Part shown: positions 52,932-60,675 of the stretch, piece by piece
Layout: every line of letters begins with the position of its first letter
Position numbering within the stretch: position 1 is the stretch's first letter
Assembly (NCBI RefSeq): GCF_010093305.1
Contig: NZ_PDWS01000004.1
Coordinates: forward strand, 1 to 64,000
Length of the DNA stretch: 64,000 nt
Reading direction: 5' to 3'
DNA from: Pseudoxanthomonas sacheonensis
GTDB taxonomy: Bacteria > Pseudomonadota > Gammaproteobacteria > Xanthomonadales > Xanthomonadaceae
The notes under the pieces: model-generated
Told to the model about the DNA's origin: nothing
The model's input: the letters and a program-made list of their open reading frames with translations, nothing else
Databases searched by the model: none
Position numbers and translations under genes: made by a program

Positions 52932-53452
52932 GCGTCTCCCGGAAAGTAAGCCTGCTCGGCGACTTCGCCGTCGGCAAGACCAGCACCGTGGCGCGCAGCG
53001 TTCGCAACACCTTTTCCGAGGCCTACCTGACCTCGGTCGGGGTGAAAGTGGATACCAAGACCTTGCCCGATGCCGAAGGCCGCGACCTGCGCCTGGTGCT
53101 GTGGGACATCGCCGGCGCCAGCTCGCTGGACCAGATGCGCGCCAACTACATCGGCGGCAGCCAGGGCCTGCTGCTGATCGCCGACGGCACCCGCGCCGAC
53201 ACCGTGGACACCGTGCTGGGGCTGCGCGACCAGGCTGTGCGCTTGCTGGGGCGCGAGCTGCCGGCGGTGCTGATCCTCAACAAATGCGATCTGGCCGGCG
53301 AGTGGGAAGTGCCGCCGGAACGCATCCGCGAACTCGCGCAGCGGGTGCCGGTATTCAGCGCCAGCGCGCGCACCGGACAGGGCGTGGAGGAAGCCTTCGC
53401 CGCGCTGGCCTCGGCCGTGTCCGCCGCGCCTGTCGGTTCGAAATCGCCGTGA
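52928..53452 (+). CDS. Ras-like small GTPase
   Basis: 174 residues. G1 GDFAVGKTS (11-19), a switch I Thr35 in LTSVGVKVD, G3 WDIAG (59-63), G4 NKCD (118-121) and G5 SAS (144-146) are all present, giving a complete Ras-superfamily G domain of the prokaryotic type. The residue after DIAG is Ala64, where Ras has the catalytic Gln61, so intrinsic hydrolysis may be slow or need a partner residue. No lipidation site or extra domain is seen. It is coupled to both neighbours by 4-base overlaps. Confidence 0.9.
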   Translation: MSVSRKVSLLGDFAVGKTSTVARSVRNTFSEAYLTSVGVKVDTKTLPDAEGRDLRLVLWDIAGASSLDQMRANYIGGSQGLLLIADGTRADTVDTVLGLRDQAVRLLGRELPAVLILNKCDLAGEWEVPPERIRELAQRVPVFSASARTGQGVEEAFAALASAVSAAPVGSKSP

Positions 53453-54948
53453 GCGCGCCGCGCAAACCCGCCGCCGCGCCCGCACGGGCACGACCGCCCG
53501 TGGTGGTGACTTTCGACGAAGACGGAGAGCTGCTGGACGTGGTGGGCGACATCGACTGGTTCGTCGCCGGCGGCGACACCCGCCAGGACGTCTACAAACG
53601 CCTGCAGGATCTGCACGAGGGTGTCGAAGGCGCGCCGGACATCATCCCCGCCATGGAGCTGTCGCAGGGACGCTATGCCGACGTCCACATCGTGGCCGAG
53701 CAGGACAGCCGCCATTTCGTGCTGCTGGATGCGACCGAATTGATGCAGGTGCTGCGCCGCAACCAGCAGACCAGCAACGAAGCCGCGCTGCTGGAGGACC
53801 GCCACCGCCGGGAGCTCCGCAAAAGCATGCCGGACCCGTCCGCGCCTCCGCGTCCCCTGCGGCAGTTCCGCCGCAGTTCGGAGCTGTTCGCCGAACTGGT
53901 CGACAGCGCGCGCGCGCCGATGGCGCAGCTGGCTGGGCATGCGCGCCTGCTGCAGCAGCGCTGCAAGGACGATCCGGCCGCGCTGCGCTCCATCGCCGCC
54001 ATCCAGCATGCCGCCGTGCGTCTGGATGCGCTGTCGACCAACGGCCTGATAGGCCTGGGCGAACTCACCGCGGGCGCCAGCAATCTGGGCATCGTCGATC
54101 CGTCGCAGCTGGCGGCGCTGCTGCAGGAAACCTTCGCACTGCAAGCGCACGCGCAGGGCGTCGGTTTCGAAGTGCATGTGCCCGAAAGCGCGAGCCAGAT
54201 CGAAGTCGATACGCTCGCCCTGCGCCAGATCCTGATCAACCTGATCATCCATGCGCTGGAGGGCGCCGAGGGCGGCCGGCTGGTGGTGTCGTTTTCGGTC
54301 GCCGCGCAAGGCCTGGAGATCGAAATCGCATGCGAGCCTTCGGGCTTCGGCGCCGATCATTTCGGCCCCCTGGTCACCACCGCCGATCTGTTGCAGTCCC
54401 ATGCGGGCGGCAGCCTGGGTCTGGCGGTCAGCCAGCTGTTGCTGCAGCAGATGCGCGCGACGGTGGAGCTGGTGTCCCGGCGCGGCGGCGGCCATGAAGT
54501 CTGGATCCGCTTGCCGCTCGATCGCATGGCCGGTACTGAAGGTGAATTGCACGTGCGGGAAGCGCCCCTGCCGCCGGCGCTGCTCGACGGCGGGAAGTTG
54601 GCGGTGGTGGCGGTGGAGCCGACGCAGTGCGCGGCCGGCCTGGCGGAACTGTTGGCCGAACTGGGCGTGCCGTCCGTGTCGGTGCAGGACATCGGCCGCA
54701 TCGAAGCATTGGTGCGCGACGACGCGTTGGGCGCGCTGATGCTGTCCAGTCCGTTCGAGGGCAGGAACGGCCGCGAGATCCTCAATCGCCTGGAGCTGCC
54801 GGCGGACACCGGCGTCATGCTGCTCACCGCCGCCGGCGAAGTCCCGGGCCGGACGGGCTGGCAGCGCGACCGCAATTGCGTGCGGATCGCTTCCGACGCC
54901 GACCGCGACACGTTGCATGCGGCGTTACGCACCGTACTGGCCGGCTAG
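53449..54948 (+). CDS. Degenerate hybrid kinase: PAS, pseudo-HisKA, HATPase-like, pseudo-receiver
   Basis: 499 residues from a GTG start overlapping the GTPase stop. Residues ~18-100 look PAS-like (VVVTFDEDGELLDVVGDIDWF). In the dimerisation helix the H-box reads VDSARAPMAQLAGHARLL, with Asp152 where the phospho-His belongs. The ATPase part keeps an N-box-like LRQILINLIIHALE (N264, but His268 for the second Asn) and GGSLGLAVSQ, while the DxGxG box is CEPSGFG. The C-terminal ~110 residues resemble a receiver with Ser at 433/434 in place of the acceptor Asp. Phosphotransfer is unlikely; a regulatory or scaffold role with the GTPase is inferred. Confidence 0.8.
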   Translation: MSAPRKPAAAPARARPPVVVTFDEDGELLDVVGDIDWFVAGGDTRQDVYKRLQDLHEGVEGAPDIIPAMELSQGRYADVHIVAEQDSRHFVLLDATELMQVLRRNQQTSNEAALLEDRHRRELRKSMPDPSAPPRPLRQFRRSSELFAELVDSARAPMAQLAGHARLLQQRCKDDPAALRSIAAIQHAAVRLDALSTNGLIGLGELTAGASNLGIVDPSQLAALLQETFALQAHAQGVGFEVHVPESASQIEVDTLALRQILINLIIHALEGAEGGRLVVSFSVAAQGLEIEIACEPSGFGADHFGPLVTTADLLQSHAGGSLGLAVSQLLLQQMRATVELVSRRGGGHEVWIRLPLDRMAGTEGELHVREAPLPPALLDGGKLAVVAVEPTQCAAGLAELLAELGVPSVSVQDIGRIEALVRDDALGALMLSSPFEGRNGREILNRLELPADTGVMLLTAAGEVPGRTGWQRDRNCVRIASDADRDTLHAALRTVLAG

Positions 54949-54999
54949 AGCGATCGATGAAGGAAACCAGGCCATGGCCGTAACGACAGGGGCAGCGCG

Positions 55000-55932
55000 A
55001 TGATCCAGATCGCCGACATGGCCGCGTTCGTCGCCGTGATGGAAACGGCCAGCTTCACCGAAGCGGCCCGACGCCTGACGACGACCAAGTCGGTGATCAG
55101 CCGGCGCGTGAGCGACCTGGAGCGCGAACTGGGAGCGCCCTTGCTGGATCGCGGCGCGCGCAGCAGCGTGCGCGCTACCGAAGTGGGCGCGGTGTACTAC
55201 GCCAAATGCGTGCGCATACTGGAATCCATCGGCGCGGCCAACGATTTCGTCGCCGGATTCAATAGCCTGGTCCGCGGACGCTTGCGCATAGCCTTGGCCG
55301 AGTCCTTCAACGGCGCGTTGATCGCGCCGCTGCTCAATGAATTCGCCGAACGCTACCCCGAAGTTCTGCTCGATATCCAGGCCGACGACGAATACATCAA
55401 CCTGGGCGACAGCCATTTCGATGCCGCCATCCGCGTCGGCCGCCTGGGCGACGCCAACCTCATCGCCCGTCCGCTGGCCGGTTTCCGCAAGTGGCTGTGC
55501 GCCAGCCCCGCTTATTTGCAGGCGCATGGCGTGCCGCAGTCGCCCGACGATCTGGCCGAGCACCACGGCCTGATCGATACTTCGGGCGAAGGCCTCGGCG
55601 ACTGGCAGCTGTGGGTCGACGGGGAGGCGCGCAACTGCCGGGTGCGCGAACGCATCCGCAGCAACAGCGGCGAGCAACTCATCTCGGCCGCATGCGCGGG
55701 CCTGGGCATCGTGCAGGCGTCCAGCATCCTTGCCGCCGACGCCATCGTTTCGGGGCAGTTGCGCATCGTGCTCCCCGAATGCGCGCCGCCGGCCAGCCAG
55801 ATCTCGGTCGTCTATCCCAGGAGCAGGCGGGCTTCGCAGAAAGTGCAGGTCTTGCTGTCGTTCCTGAGCGAACGCATCGCCGCCGTCGCCGATTGGGACG
55901 ACCGCATCGCGCAGGCGCAGGCGACGCGCTAG
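55000..55932 (+). CDS. LysR family transcriptional regulator
   Basis: 310 residues. The N-terminal HTH (DMAAFVAVMETASFTEAARRLTTTKSVISRRV) and effector domain (GRLRIALAESFNGALIAPLL, HFDAAIRVGRLGDANLIARPL) fit the CrgA/AaeR-like branch of LTTRs. It starts 51 bp after the GTPase operon in the same direction and may be read through from it. A perfect palindrome of T-N11-A type lies 90 bp downstream. No divergent target gene is adjacent, so its regulon is unclear. Confidence 0.86.
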   Translation: MIQIADMAAFVAVMETASFTEAARRLTTTKSVISRRVSDLERELGAPLLDRGARSSVRATEVGAVYYAKCVRILESIGAANDFVAGFNSLVRGRLRIALAESFNGALIAPLLNEFAERYPEVLLDIQADDEYINLGDSHFDAAIRVGRLGDANLIARPLAGFRKWLCASPAYLQAHGVPQSPDDLAEHHGLIDTSGEGLGDWQLWVDGEARNCRVRERIRSNSGEQLISAACAGLGIVQASSILAADAIVSGQLRIVLPECAPPASQISVVYPRSRRASQKVQVLLSFLSERIAAVADWDDRIAQAQATR

Positions 55933-56021
55933 CCGCTTTGCCTGCGGCGCGGCCGGCCGCCGCGACCGGGCGCAGGCGCCGCAGTTCGTCGATAGCAGCC
56001 GGCCAACAGCAGCCCGATCAG

Positions 56022-56040
56022 TGTTCGCGATTCGCGAACA
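56022..56040. promoter_or_regulatory. Perfect 19-bp palindrome (candidate operator)
   Basis: TGTTCGCGATTCGCGAACA: 9-bp arms around a single central base. It contains a TTCGCGA-N-TCGCGAA core of LysR (T-N11-A) or TetR type. It lies between the LysR gene and the candidate RNA, with no coding sequence over it. Confidence 0.6.
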
Positions 56041-56059
56041 TTCAGTTCGTCACAGATGG

Positions 56060-56378
56060 CTAGCGCATCCTGGCCTGCGACCTAAGCTAGGTCCCAGGAG
56101 CAGTTGTCGGGTGCTCATCCCACACGGAGATTGTGGATGAGCGCAAGCGCGGGGATCGGGTGGTCCCGCGCCCATGCGGCCACCGAGCAATCGGCGGCCG
56201 CGTGGCGACCCCAAGGATCCCAGGCTTCTGCCGGCGGCTTCCCCCCCGGCGGTTGCATGGCGCAGCGAGTCCCCACTCTTGCGCCGTGTGCGGTATCCGT
56301 CAATTCCCCAAGCTCTGGCGGATATCGCAGTCGCTCCGACGGCGACAGGTCGAGGGGGCTTCGGCCCCCTCGTTTTTT
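56060..56378 (+). ncRNA. Candidate structured RNA ending at a strong terminator
   Basis: About 320 nt without a credible gene, ending in a strong rho-independent terminator although the nearest upstream plus-strand gene stops more than 400 bp earlier. It contains a stable hairpin at 56112-56141 (GCTCATCC with GGATGAGC) whose loop carries ACGGA, a CsrA/RsmA-like site, and AAGGA further on. No known RNA family was recognised. It may instead be a long leader of the downstream gene. Confidence 0.35.
56351..56378 (+). terminator. Strong rho-independent terminator
   Basis: CGAGGGGGC, a TTCG loop, GCCCCCTCG, then TTTTTT on the plus strand. It ends either a small RNA starting near 56060 or read-through from the LysR gene. 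Confidence 0.92.
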
Positions 56379-56459
56379 CCCCGGAATGCGGTCAGGGAGC
56401 AAGGATGAAGAACGATCCGCCGCTGTCCGCAACTCCCTCCGCAAAGCGGTGATGCGCGC

Positions 56460-56921
56460 ATGAACAGGATGGCCATGAAGGCAGTGGACATGAATTCGCA
56501 TGAAACGGCCATGAAGCCGCAATGGGCGTTTCGCATAGAAGACGTGGGTATGGACAAGGCGACTTTCGAGGCGAACTGGCGTGCGCGCCAACGGTTGAAC
56601 GATTCGCAATGGGCCAAAGTGCTTGCCGTGCTGCCGGGCCGCATCGGCGTTCGCGCCAGCAACGGCGGCAATGCCCGGCGCTTCGTCGAGGCGGTGTTGT
56701 GGATGGCCCACACCCGCGCCTACTGGTCGGACATTCCGATCGAATACGGCGCGTGGCACGCCATCTACATCCGTTTCGGCCGCTGGTCGCACGAAGACGT
56801 ATGGGAAGATGTGGTCAAGGCCCTGGAAGATCTGCCGAAAACCCAGGCGCTGCTCGGCGCGCTGGTGGAGAAGTACCAGGCCAGTTATCGCATCCAGCGG
56901 TTGCGCGGCAGGATGAAGTAA
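56460..56921 (+). CDS. Solitary DUF4096 (IS5/IS402 transposase N-terminal) domain protein
   Basis: 153 residues. Residues ~47-123 (LNDSQWAKVLAVLPGR, RRFVEAVLWMAHTRAYWSDIP, YGAWHAIYIRFGRW, VWEDVVKAL) match the DNA-binding first half of IS5-family transposases. The family's DDE catalytic half is absent: after 56921 there is no transposase frame, and no terminal inverted repeats are seen. A ~45-residue N-terminal extension (FRIEDVGMDKATFEANW) is unlike transposases. It could be a remnant or a domesticated DNA-binding protein. The start is uncertain: Met at 56475 has a better ribosome site. Confidence 0.72.
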   Translation: MNRMAMKAVDMNSHETAMKPQWAFRIEDVGMDKATFEANWRARQRLNDSQWAKVLAVLPGRIGVRASNGGNARRFVEAVLWMAHTRAYWSDIPIEYGAWHAIYIRFGRWSHEDVWEDVVKALEDLPKTQALLGALVEKYQASYRIQRLRGRMK

Positions 56922-57055
56922 GCACGCACGACAACGCGCGGCGCATCGAGCGCAATCTCGGCAAGACTACGGCCTGATCGTCGCCCTCAGTTTTAAGGGT
57001 ATCGCCCAGTATTGGCCAGCGGATGCCTATCCGTATCCGGCCTTTGCGCTGCCCG

Positions 57056-58543
57056 TTAATCCATTGCGCCATCGTGGATGGGCCTTCGATGCCGAGAGGC
57101 CGCCGTAGGTCGGGAGCGGATATTGGCTGGGTGCTCTATTGCCGCGAAGGAGAGGGATGACGCTTCCGGCCGCGGGGTGAGACGGAATAGACGAGCGCCG
57201 TGTGGTGCGACCAGCGGCTTGAAAGTGCCGCCGACCGGCTTCAGCTGCGTGCGGCTCCACAGGTCCCGCACCTGCACTTGTCCCTGCAGCCCGAGCGCTG
57301 CCATCTCTACCGGGATCGGGCGACTGCCGGTTGCCATGGCAGTGGCATCGCGGGTATCGAACACCGCCAAGTACTTGTCTCTCCCGCCGGCCGCATCGGC
57401 GACCCACGCGATCAGCCCGTCGTCGGTGCGGAACAATTGGCGGTTGTTCGCGCTGTGCTGGTTGACGGCCAGCACCTCGTCGTTGGTAAGCAAGGACAGG
57501 GTGAACGGATCGGTACGGGTCATATCGCCGCCATGGATCAATGGCGAGCGTGCGATGCTCCACAAGGTCATCAGAGTGATCTGTTCGTCGCGGGTGAAGC
57601 GGGTAGGCCGGTCGAACTCGACGATGCCCAGCGGCAACATGTCCGCATCCGGCCAGGCGCCGGCGATCCGGTACGGTGTCCACTCATGCAGCCGCTTGAA
57701 CTGAGCCAGCAGCAGTTCCCAGCGATCCCAGAAATCGTCGCTGATCCGCCACATGTTGGCGTGCTGGTTGACGTGAGCGCCCACCGACAAAGGGGTTTCT
57801 CCCGGTGAGGTACTGAACACGATTGGCCGGCCGGTCTTGTCGATCGCCTTGCGGATGGCCTCGATTTCGGCACGCTGCGGGTCATAAGGGCGGCTGAGAT
57901 CGTCGACTTTGATGAAGTCCACGCCCCAGTCGGCCAACTGCTGTATCAGCGAATCGTAATAGGCCTGCGCACCCGGCTTGGACATGTCCACGCCATACAT
58001 GTCCGGGTTCCAGGCGCAGCTGCTATCGATATCGGCGATATCCGCGGCACGCAGCCGAGTATCCAGGATCGGCGTGTTCTGCTTGACCGCTTGGCGCGGG
58101 ATGCCGCGCATCATGTGAATGCCGAACTTCAGCCCCTTGCCATGCACGTAGTCGGCCAGCGGCTTGAAGCCCTGGCCGCCCGCGGCCGAAGGGAACTTCT
58201 CCGGTGCCGGCACAAGGCGACTGAAGCCGTCCATGGCCAACATGGCGCCTTCTTCGTAGCTGTGGCCTTTGGCGGTGGGCTGGTACCACTGGATATCCAC
58301 CGTGACGTACTGCCAGCCGTGCGCCTTGAGTTTGGCGGCCATGAAGTCGGTCTGCTGTTTGATCTGCGCTTCGGTCACCGTGGTACCGAAGGCATCCCAG
58401 CTATTCCATCCCAGCGGTGGCGTAGCGGCCCATTGATGAAAATCGTTCGACGGCGGCGCGGCTATTGCCGGGGCAGTCGCCACGGACAGGCTGCCGATGA
58501 GCAGCAGAACACCTGGAAATCGCAGAAGACCGAATTGATTCAT
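57056..58543 (-). CDS. GH27 glycosidase, possibly beta-L-arabinopyranosidase
   Basis: 495 residues with a signal peptide ending AIAA. The GH27 barrel has TPPLGWNSWDAFG, nucleophile Asp214 in FIKVDD and acid/base Asp270 in WRISDDFWDRW. At the sugar-C6 subsite alpha-galactosidases have Asp-Asp (DDxW); here it reads VDIQWY with Ile84, as reported for GH27 beta-L-arabinopyranosidases, so arabinopyranoside is a plausible substrate. After the usual family end (LFRLTPRPE) there is a ~38-residue basic tail partly encoded by repeat-like DNA. AGGAG precedes the ATG. It is the last gene of the sugar cluster. Confidence 0.88.
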   Translation of the reverse strand: MNQFGLLRFPGVLLLIGSLSVATAPAIAAPPSNDFHQWAATPPLGWNSWDAFGTTVTEAQIKQQTDFMAAKLKAHGWQYVTVDIQWYQPTAKGHSYEEGAMLAMDGFSRLVPAPEKFPSAAGGQGFKPLADYVHGKGLKFGIHMMRGIPRQAVKQNTPILDTRLRAADIADIDSSCAWNPDMYGVDMSKPGAQAYYDSLIQQLADWGVDFIKVDDLSRPYDPQRAEIEAIRKAIDKTGRPIVFSTSPGETPLSVGAHVNQHANMWRISDDFWDRWELLLAQFKRLHEWTPYRIAGAWPDADMLPLGIVEFDRPTRFTRDEQITLMTLWSIARSPLIHGGDMTRTDPFTLSLLTNDEVLAVNQHSANNRQLFRTDDGLIAWVADAAGGRDKYLAVFDTRDATAMATGSRPIPVEMAALGLQGQVQVRDLWSRTQLKPVGGTFKPLVAPHGARLFRLTPRPEASSLSFAAIEHPANIRSRPTAASRHRRPIHDGAMD

Positions 58544-58612
58544 GGATCACTCCTGTACCTACCTCCGGTCGGCGCGGGACAGCGGCAGCGGATGGGCATT
58601 ACTTATCAGCGC

Positions 58613-59620
58613 TCAATGCCGGGGCCGGCCCAGGTCGAACAAACGCTGTAGCAAGCAGAACACGAACAGCAGCAGACCAATGGCAATGCGCGTCCACCAT
58701 GAGCTAAGCGTGCCGTCGAACGCGATCATGGTCTGGATCAGACCCAGGATCAGCACGCCGATCAGGGTGCCGATCACGTAACCCGTGCCGCCGGCGAGTA
58801 CGGTGCCGCCGATCACCACCGCTGCGATGGCATCCAGTTCAAGACCCAGCGCGTGCTGGCTGTAGCCGGACAGCATGTAGAAGGTGTAGACCACTCCGGC
58901 CAGCGCCGAACAGAAGCCGCTCAACGCATACACTCCAATCAGGGTCGAGTCGACCGGCAGCCCCATCAACCGCGCCGAGGTTTCACTGCCGCCGATGGCG
59001 TAGACGGTACGGCCGAAGCGGGTGGCGTTGGCGATCCAGATGCCGGCGGCCACCACCACCAAGGCGAGCACTGCGCCGATCGACAGACTGCCGAAGCCCA
59101 GCGGGATGCGGACATACGACAAGGTGGTGAAGAACGGATGGTCGATGCCGATCGAATCCACGCTCAGCAGCGTCGCCGCACCGCGCGCCAGGAACATGCC
59201 AGCCAAGGTGACCACGAACGGCGGTAGCCGGTAACGCTGGATCAACACGCCCATGGCCGCCCCGAAAGCGCTGCCCAGGACCAGCACGACGGGAATGCCC
59301 GCCACGGGATGCCACCCCCACTGCTGCACCAGCATCGCCAGCAGCACCGTGGTGAAAGCGATCACCGCACCAACCGAAAGGTCGATGCCGCCAGTGAGGA
59401 TGACGAAGGTGGCGCCAACCGCCGCCACGCACAGGAAGGCATTATCGATCAGGAGATTGAGGAACACCTGCGGGGACAGCAACCCGGGATAGAGAAGGCC
59501 CCCGATCACGGCCATGGCCAGGAACAGCGCCAAGGTCACCAGCAACGGCAGATGGCGCGGATCCAGCCGCCTCGACGGCGCCGAATTTTTTGAGTTTCGG
59601 GCGCGACCCGCACCGCTCAT
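58613..59620 (-). CDS. yjfF: Sugar ABC transporter permease, YjfF-like
   Basis: 335 residues, about nine to ten membrane segments. ILTGGIDLSVGAVIAF and LDAIAAVVIGGTVLAGGTGYV are signatures of the RbsC/YtfT/YjfF permease family. The ATG at 59620 overlaps the stop of the preceding permease gene (ATGA). With the ytfT product it forms the heteromeric membrane channel of the importer. The symbol follows the four-gene order shared with E. coli ytfQRT-yjfF; the substrate here may differ. Confidence 0.88.
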   Translation of the reverse strand: MSGAGRARNSKNSAPSRRLDPRHLPLLVTLALFLAMAVIGGLLYPGLLSPQVFLNLLIDNAFLCVAAVGATFVILTGGIDLSVGAVIAFTTVLLAMLVQQWGWHPVAGIPVVLVLGSAFGAAMGVLIQRYRLPPFVVTLAGMFLARGAATLLSVDSIGIDHPFFTTLSYVRIPLGFGSLSIGAVLALVVVAAGIWIANATRFGRTVYAIGGSETSARLMGLPVDSTLIGVYALSGFCSALAGVVYTFYMLSGYSQHALGLELDAIAAVVIGGTVLAGGTGYVIGTLIGVLILGLIQTMIAFDGTLSSWWTRIAIGLLLFVFCLLQRLFDLGRPRH

Positions 59621-60675
59621 GCGCCGTCCCCCCCGGCTTGGCGCTGTCCCACCAGCTGGCGCACATGGCTGCGGAACTCGACCGATTGCAACAACATCAC
59701 GATGAATACCAGCGCGGCCTTGACCACCAGATTCACCTGCGGCGGTACGCCGAGCGAATAAATGGTCGAGGTCAGGGTCTGGATGATCAGCGCACCGATC
59801 ACGCTGCCAGCGAGGCTGAAACGACCACCGCCGAGTGCGGTGCCGCCCAGGGTAACCGCCAGGATCGCGTCCAGTTCCAGCAGCTGTCCGGCGTTGTTGG
59901 CATCGGCGCTGCTGACGTTGGAACTGACCAGGATCCCGGCCGCGCCCGCGCAGAACGCGCAAAACACATACAGCCCAACCGTGATCCACCGTGCCGGCAC
60001 GCCGGCCAAGCGCGCGGCCACGGGATTGCCGCCGATGGCGCGTATGAACAAGCCCAGCGCTGTGCGGCCAAGGGCCAGCCACAGCAGCAGGCATACGGCG
60101 GCGATCACGTACAGCGAAAACGGAAGGCCGAACAGGAAGCCGTTGCCGAAATAGGCGTACGGCTTGTAGTACACCGTCAGGATCTGCCCATCGGCCAGCA
60201 ACTGGGCGACGCCGCGTCCGGCTACCATCAGAATCAGGGTGGCGACGATGGGCTGCATGCCCAGCTTGACCACCAACAGCCCGTTCCAAAGCCCGCACAA
60301 GGCAGCCGCGGAAAGCGCAGCGGCGATCGCCACGGCCATGGGAAAGCGCGAGACATCGGACTCGCCGCCGATCATCCAGGCCGCCACAGTGGCTGCAACC
60401 GCCAACACTGCGCCCACGGAAATATCCAGGCCGCGAACGGCGATCACCAATGTCACACCCAGCGAAACCAGGATCAGCGGTGCGGCGCGGTTGGCGATAT
60501 CCACCAGGTTTCCGTACAGATGGCCATCGCGCCAGTGCAGGGAAAGGAAGGTGGGACTGACCAAGCCGTTGCCCAGCACCAGCAGCGTCAGGGTCAGCAG
60601 CGGCCAGAACAGGGGATGCGCGATGAAACGCCGGAACCGCGGCACGGGTGTGGCCGAAGGAGAGGGCTGCGTCAT
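59617..60675 (-). CDS. ytfT: Sugar ABC transporter permease, YtfT-like
   Basis: 352 residues with the same fold as the next permease: VIAVRGLDISVGAVLAVAA, MQPIVATLILMVAGRGVAQL and LELDAILAVTLGGTALGGGR. It overlaps ytfR by ATGA at its start and yjfF at its end, so the subunits are translationally coupled. In E. coli the system imports galactofuranose; related systems take up L-arabinose or galactose. Confidence 0.9.
   Translation of the reverse strand: MTQPSPSATPVPRFRRFIAHPLFWPLLTLTLLVLGNGLVSPTFLSLHWRDGHLYGNLVDIANRAAPLILVSLGVTLVIAVRGLDISVGAVLAVAATVAAWMIGGESDVSRFPMAVAIAAALSAAALCGLWNGLLVVKLGMQPIVATLILMVAGRGVAQLLADGQILTVYYKPYAYFGNGFLFGLPFSLYVIAAVCLLLWLALGRTALGLFIRAIGGNPVAARLAGVPARWITVGLYVFCAFCAGAAGILVSSNVSSADANNAGQLLELDAILAVTLGGTALGGGRFSLAGSVIGALIIQTLTSTIYSLGVPPQVNLVVKAALVFIVMLLQSVEFRSHVRQLVGQRQAGGDGA

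Noticed and set aside
56460..56921. Complete insertion sequence around the DUF4096 gene
   Set aside because: No DDE-domain frame, no terminal inverted repeats and no target-site duplication were found.
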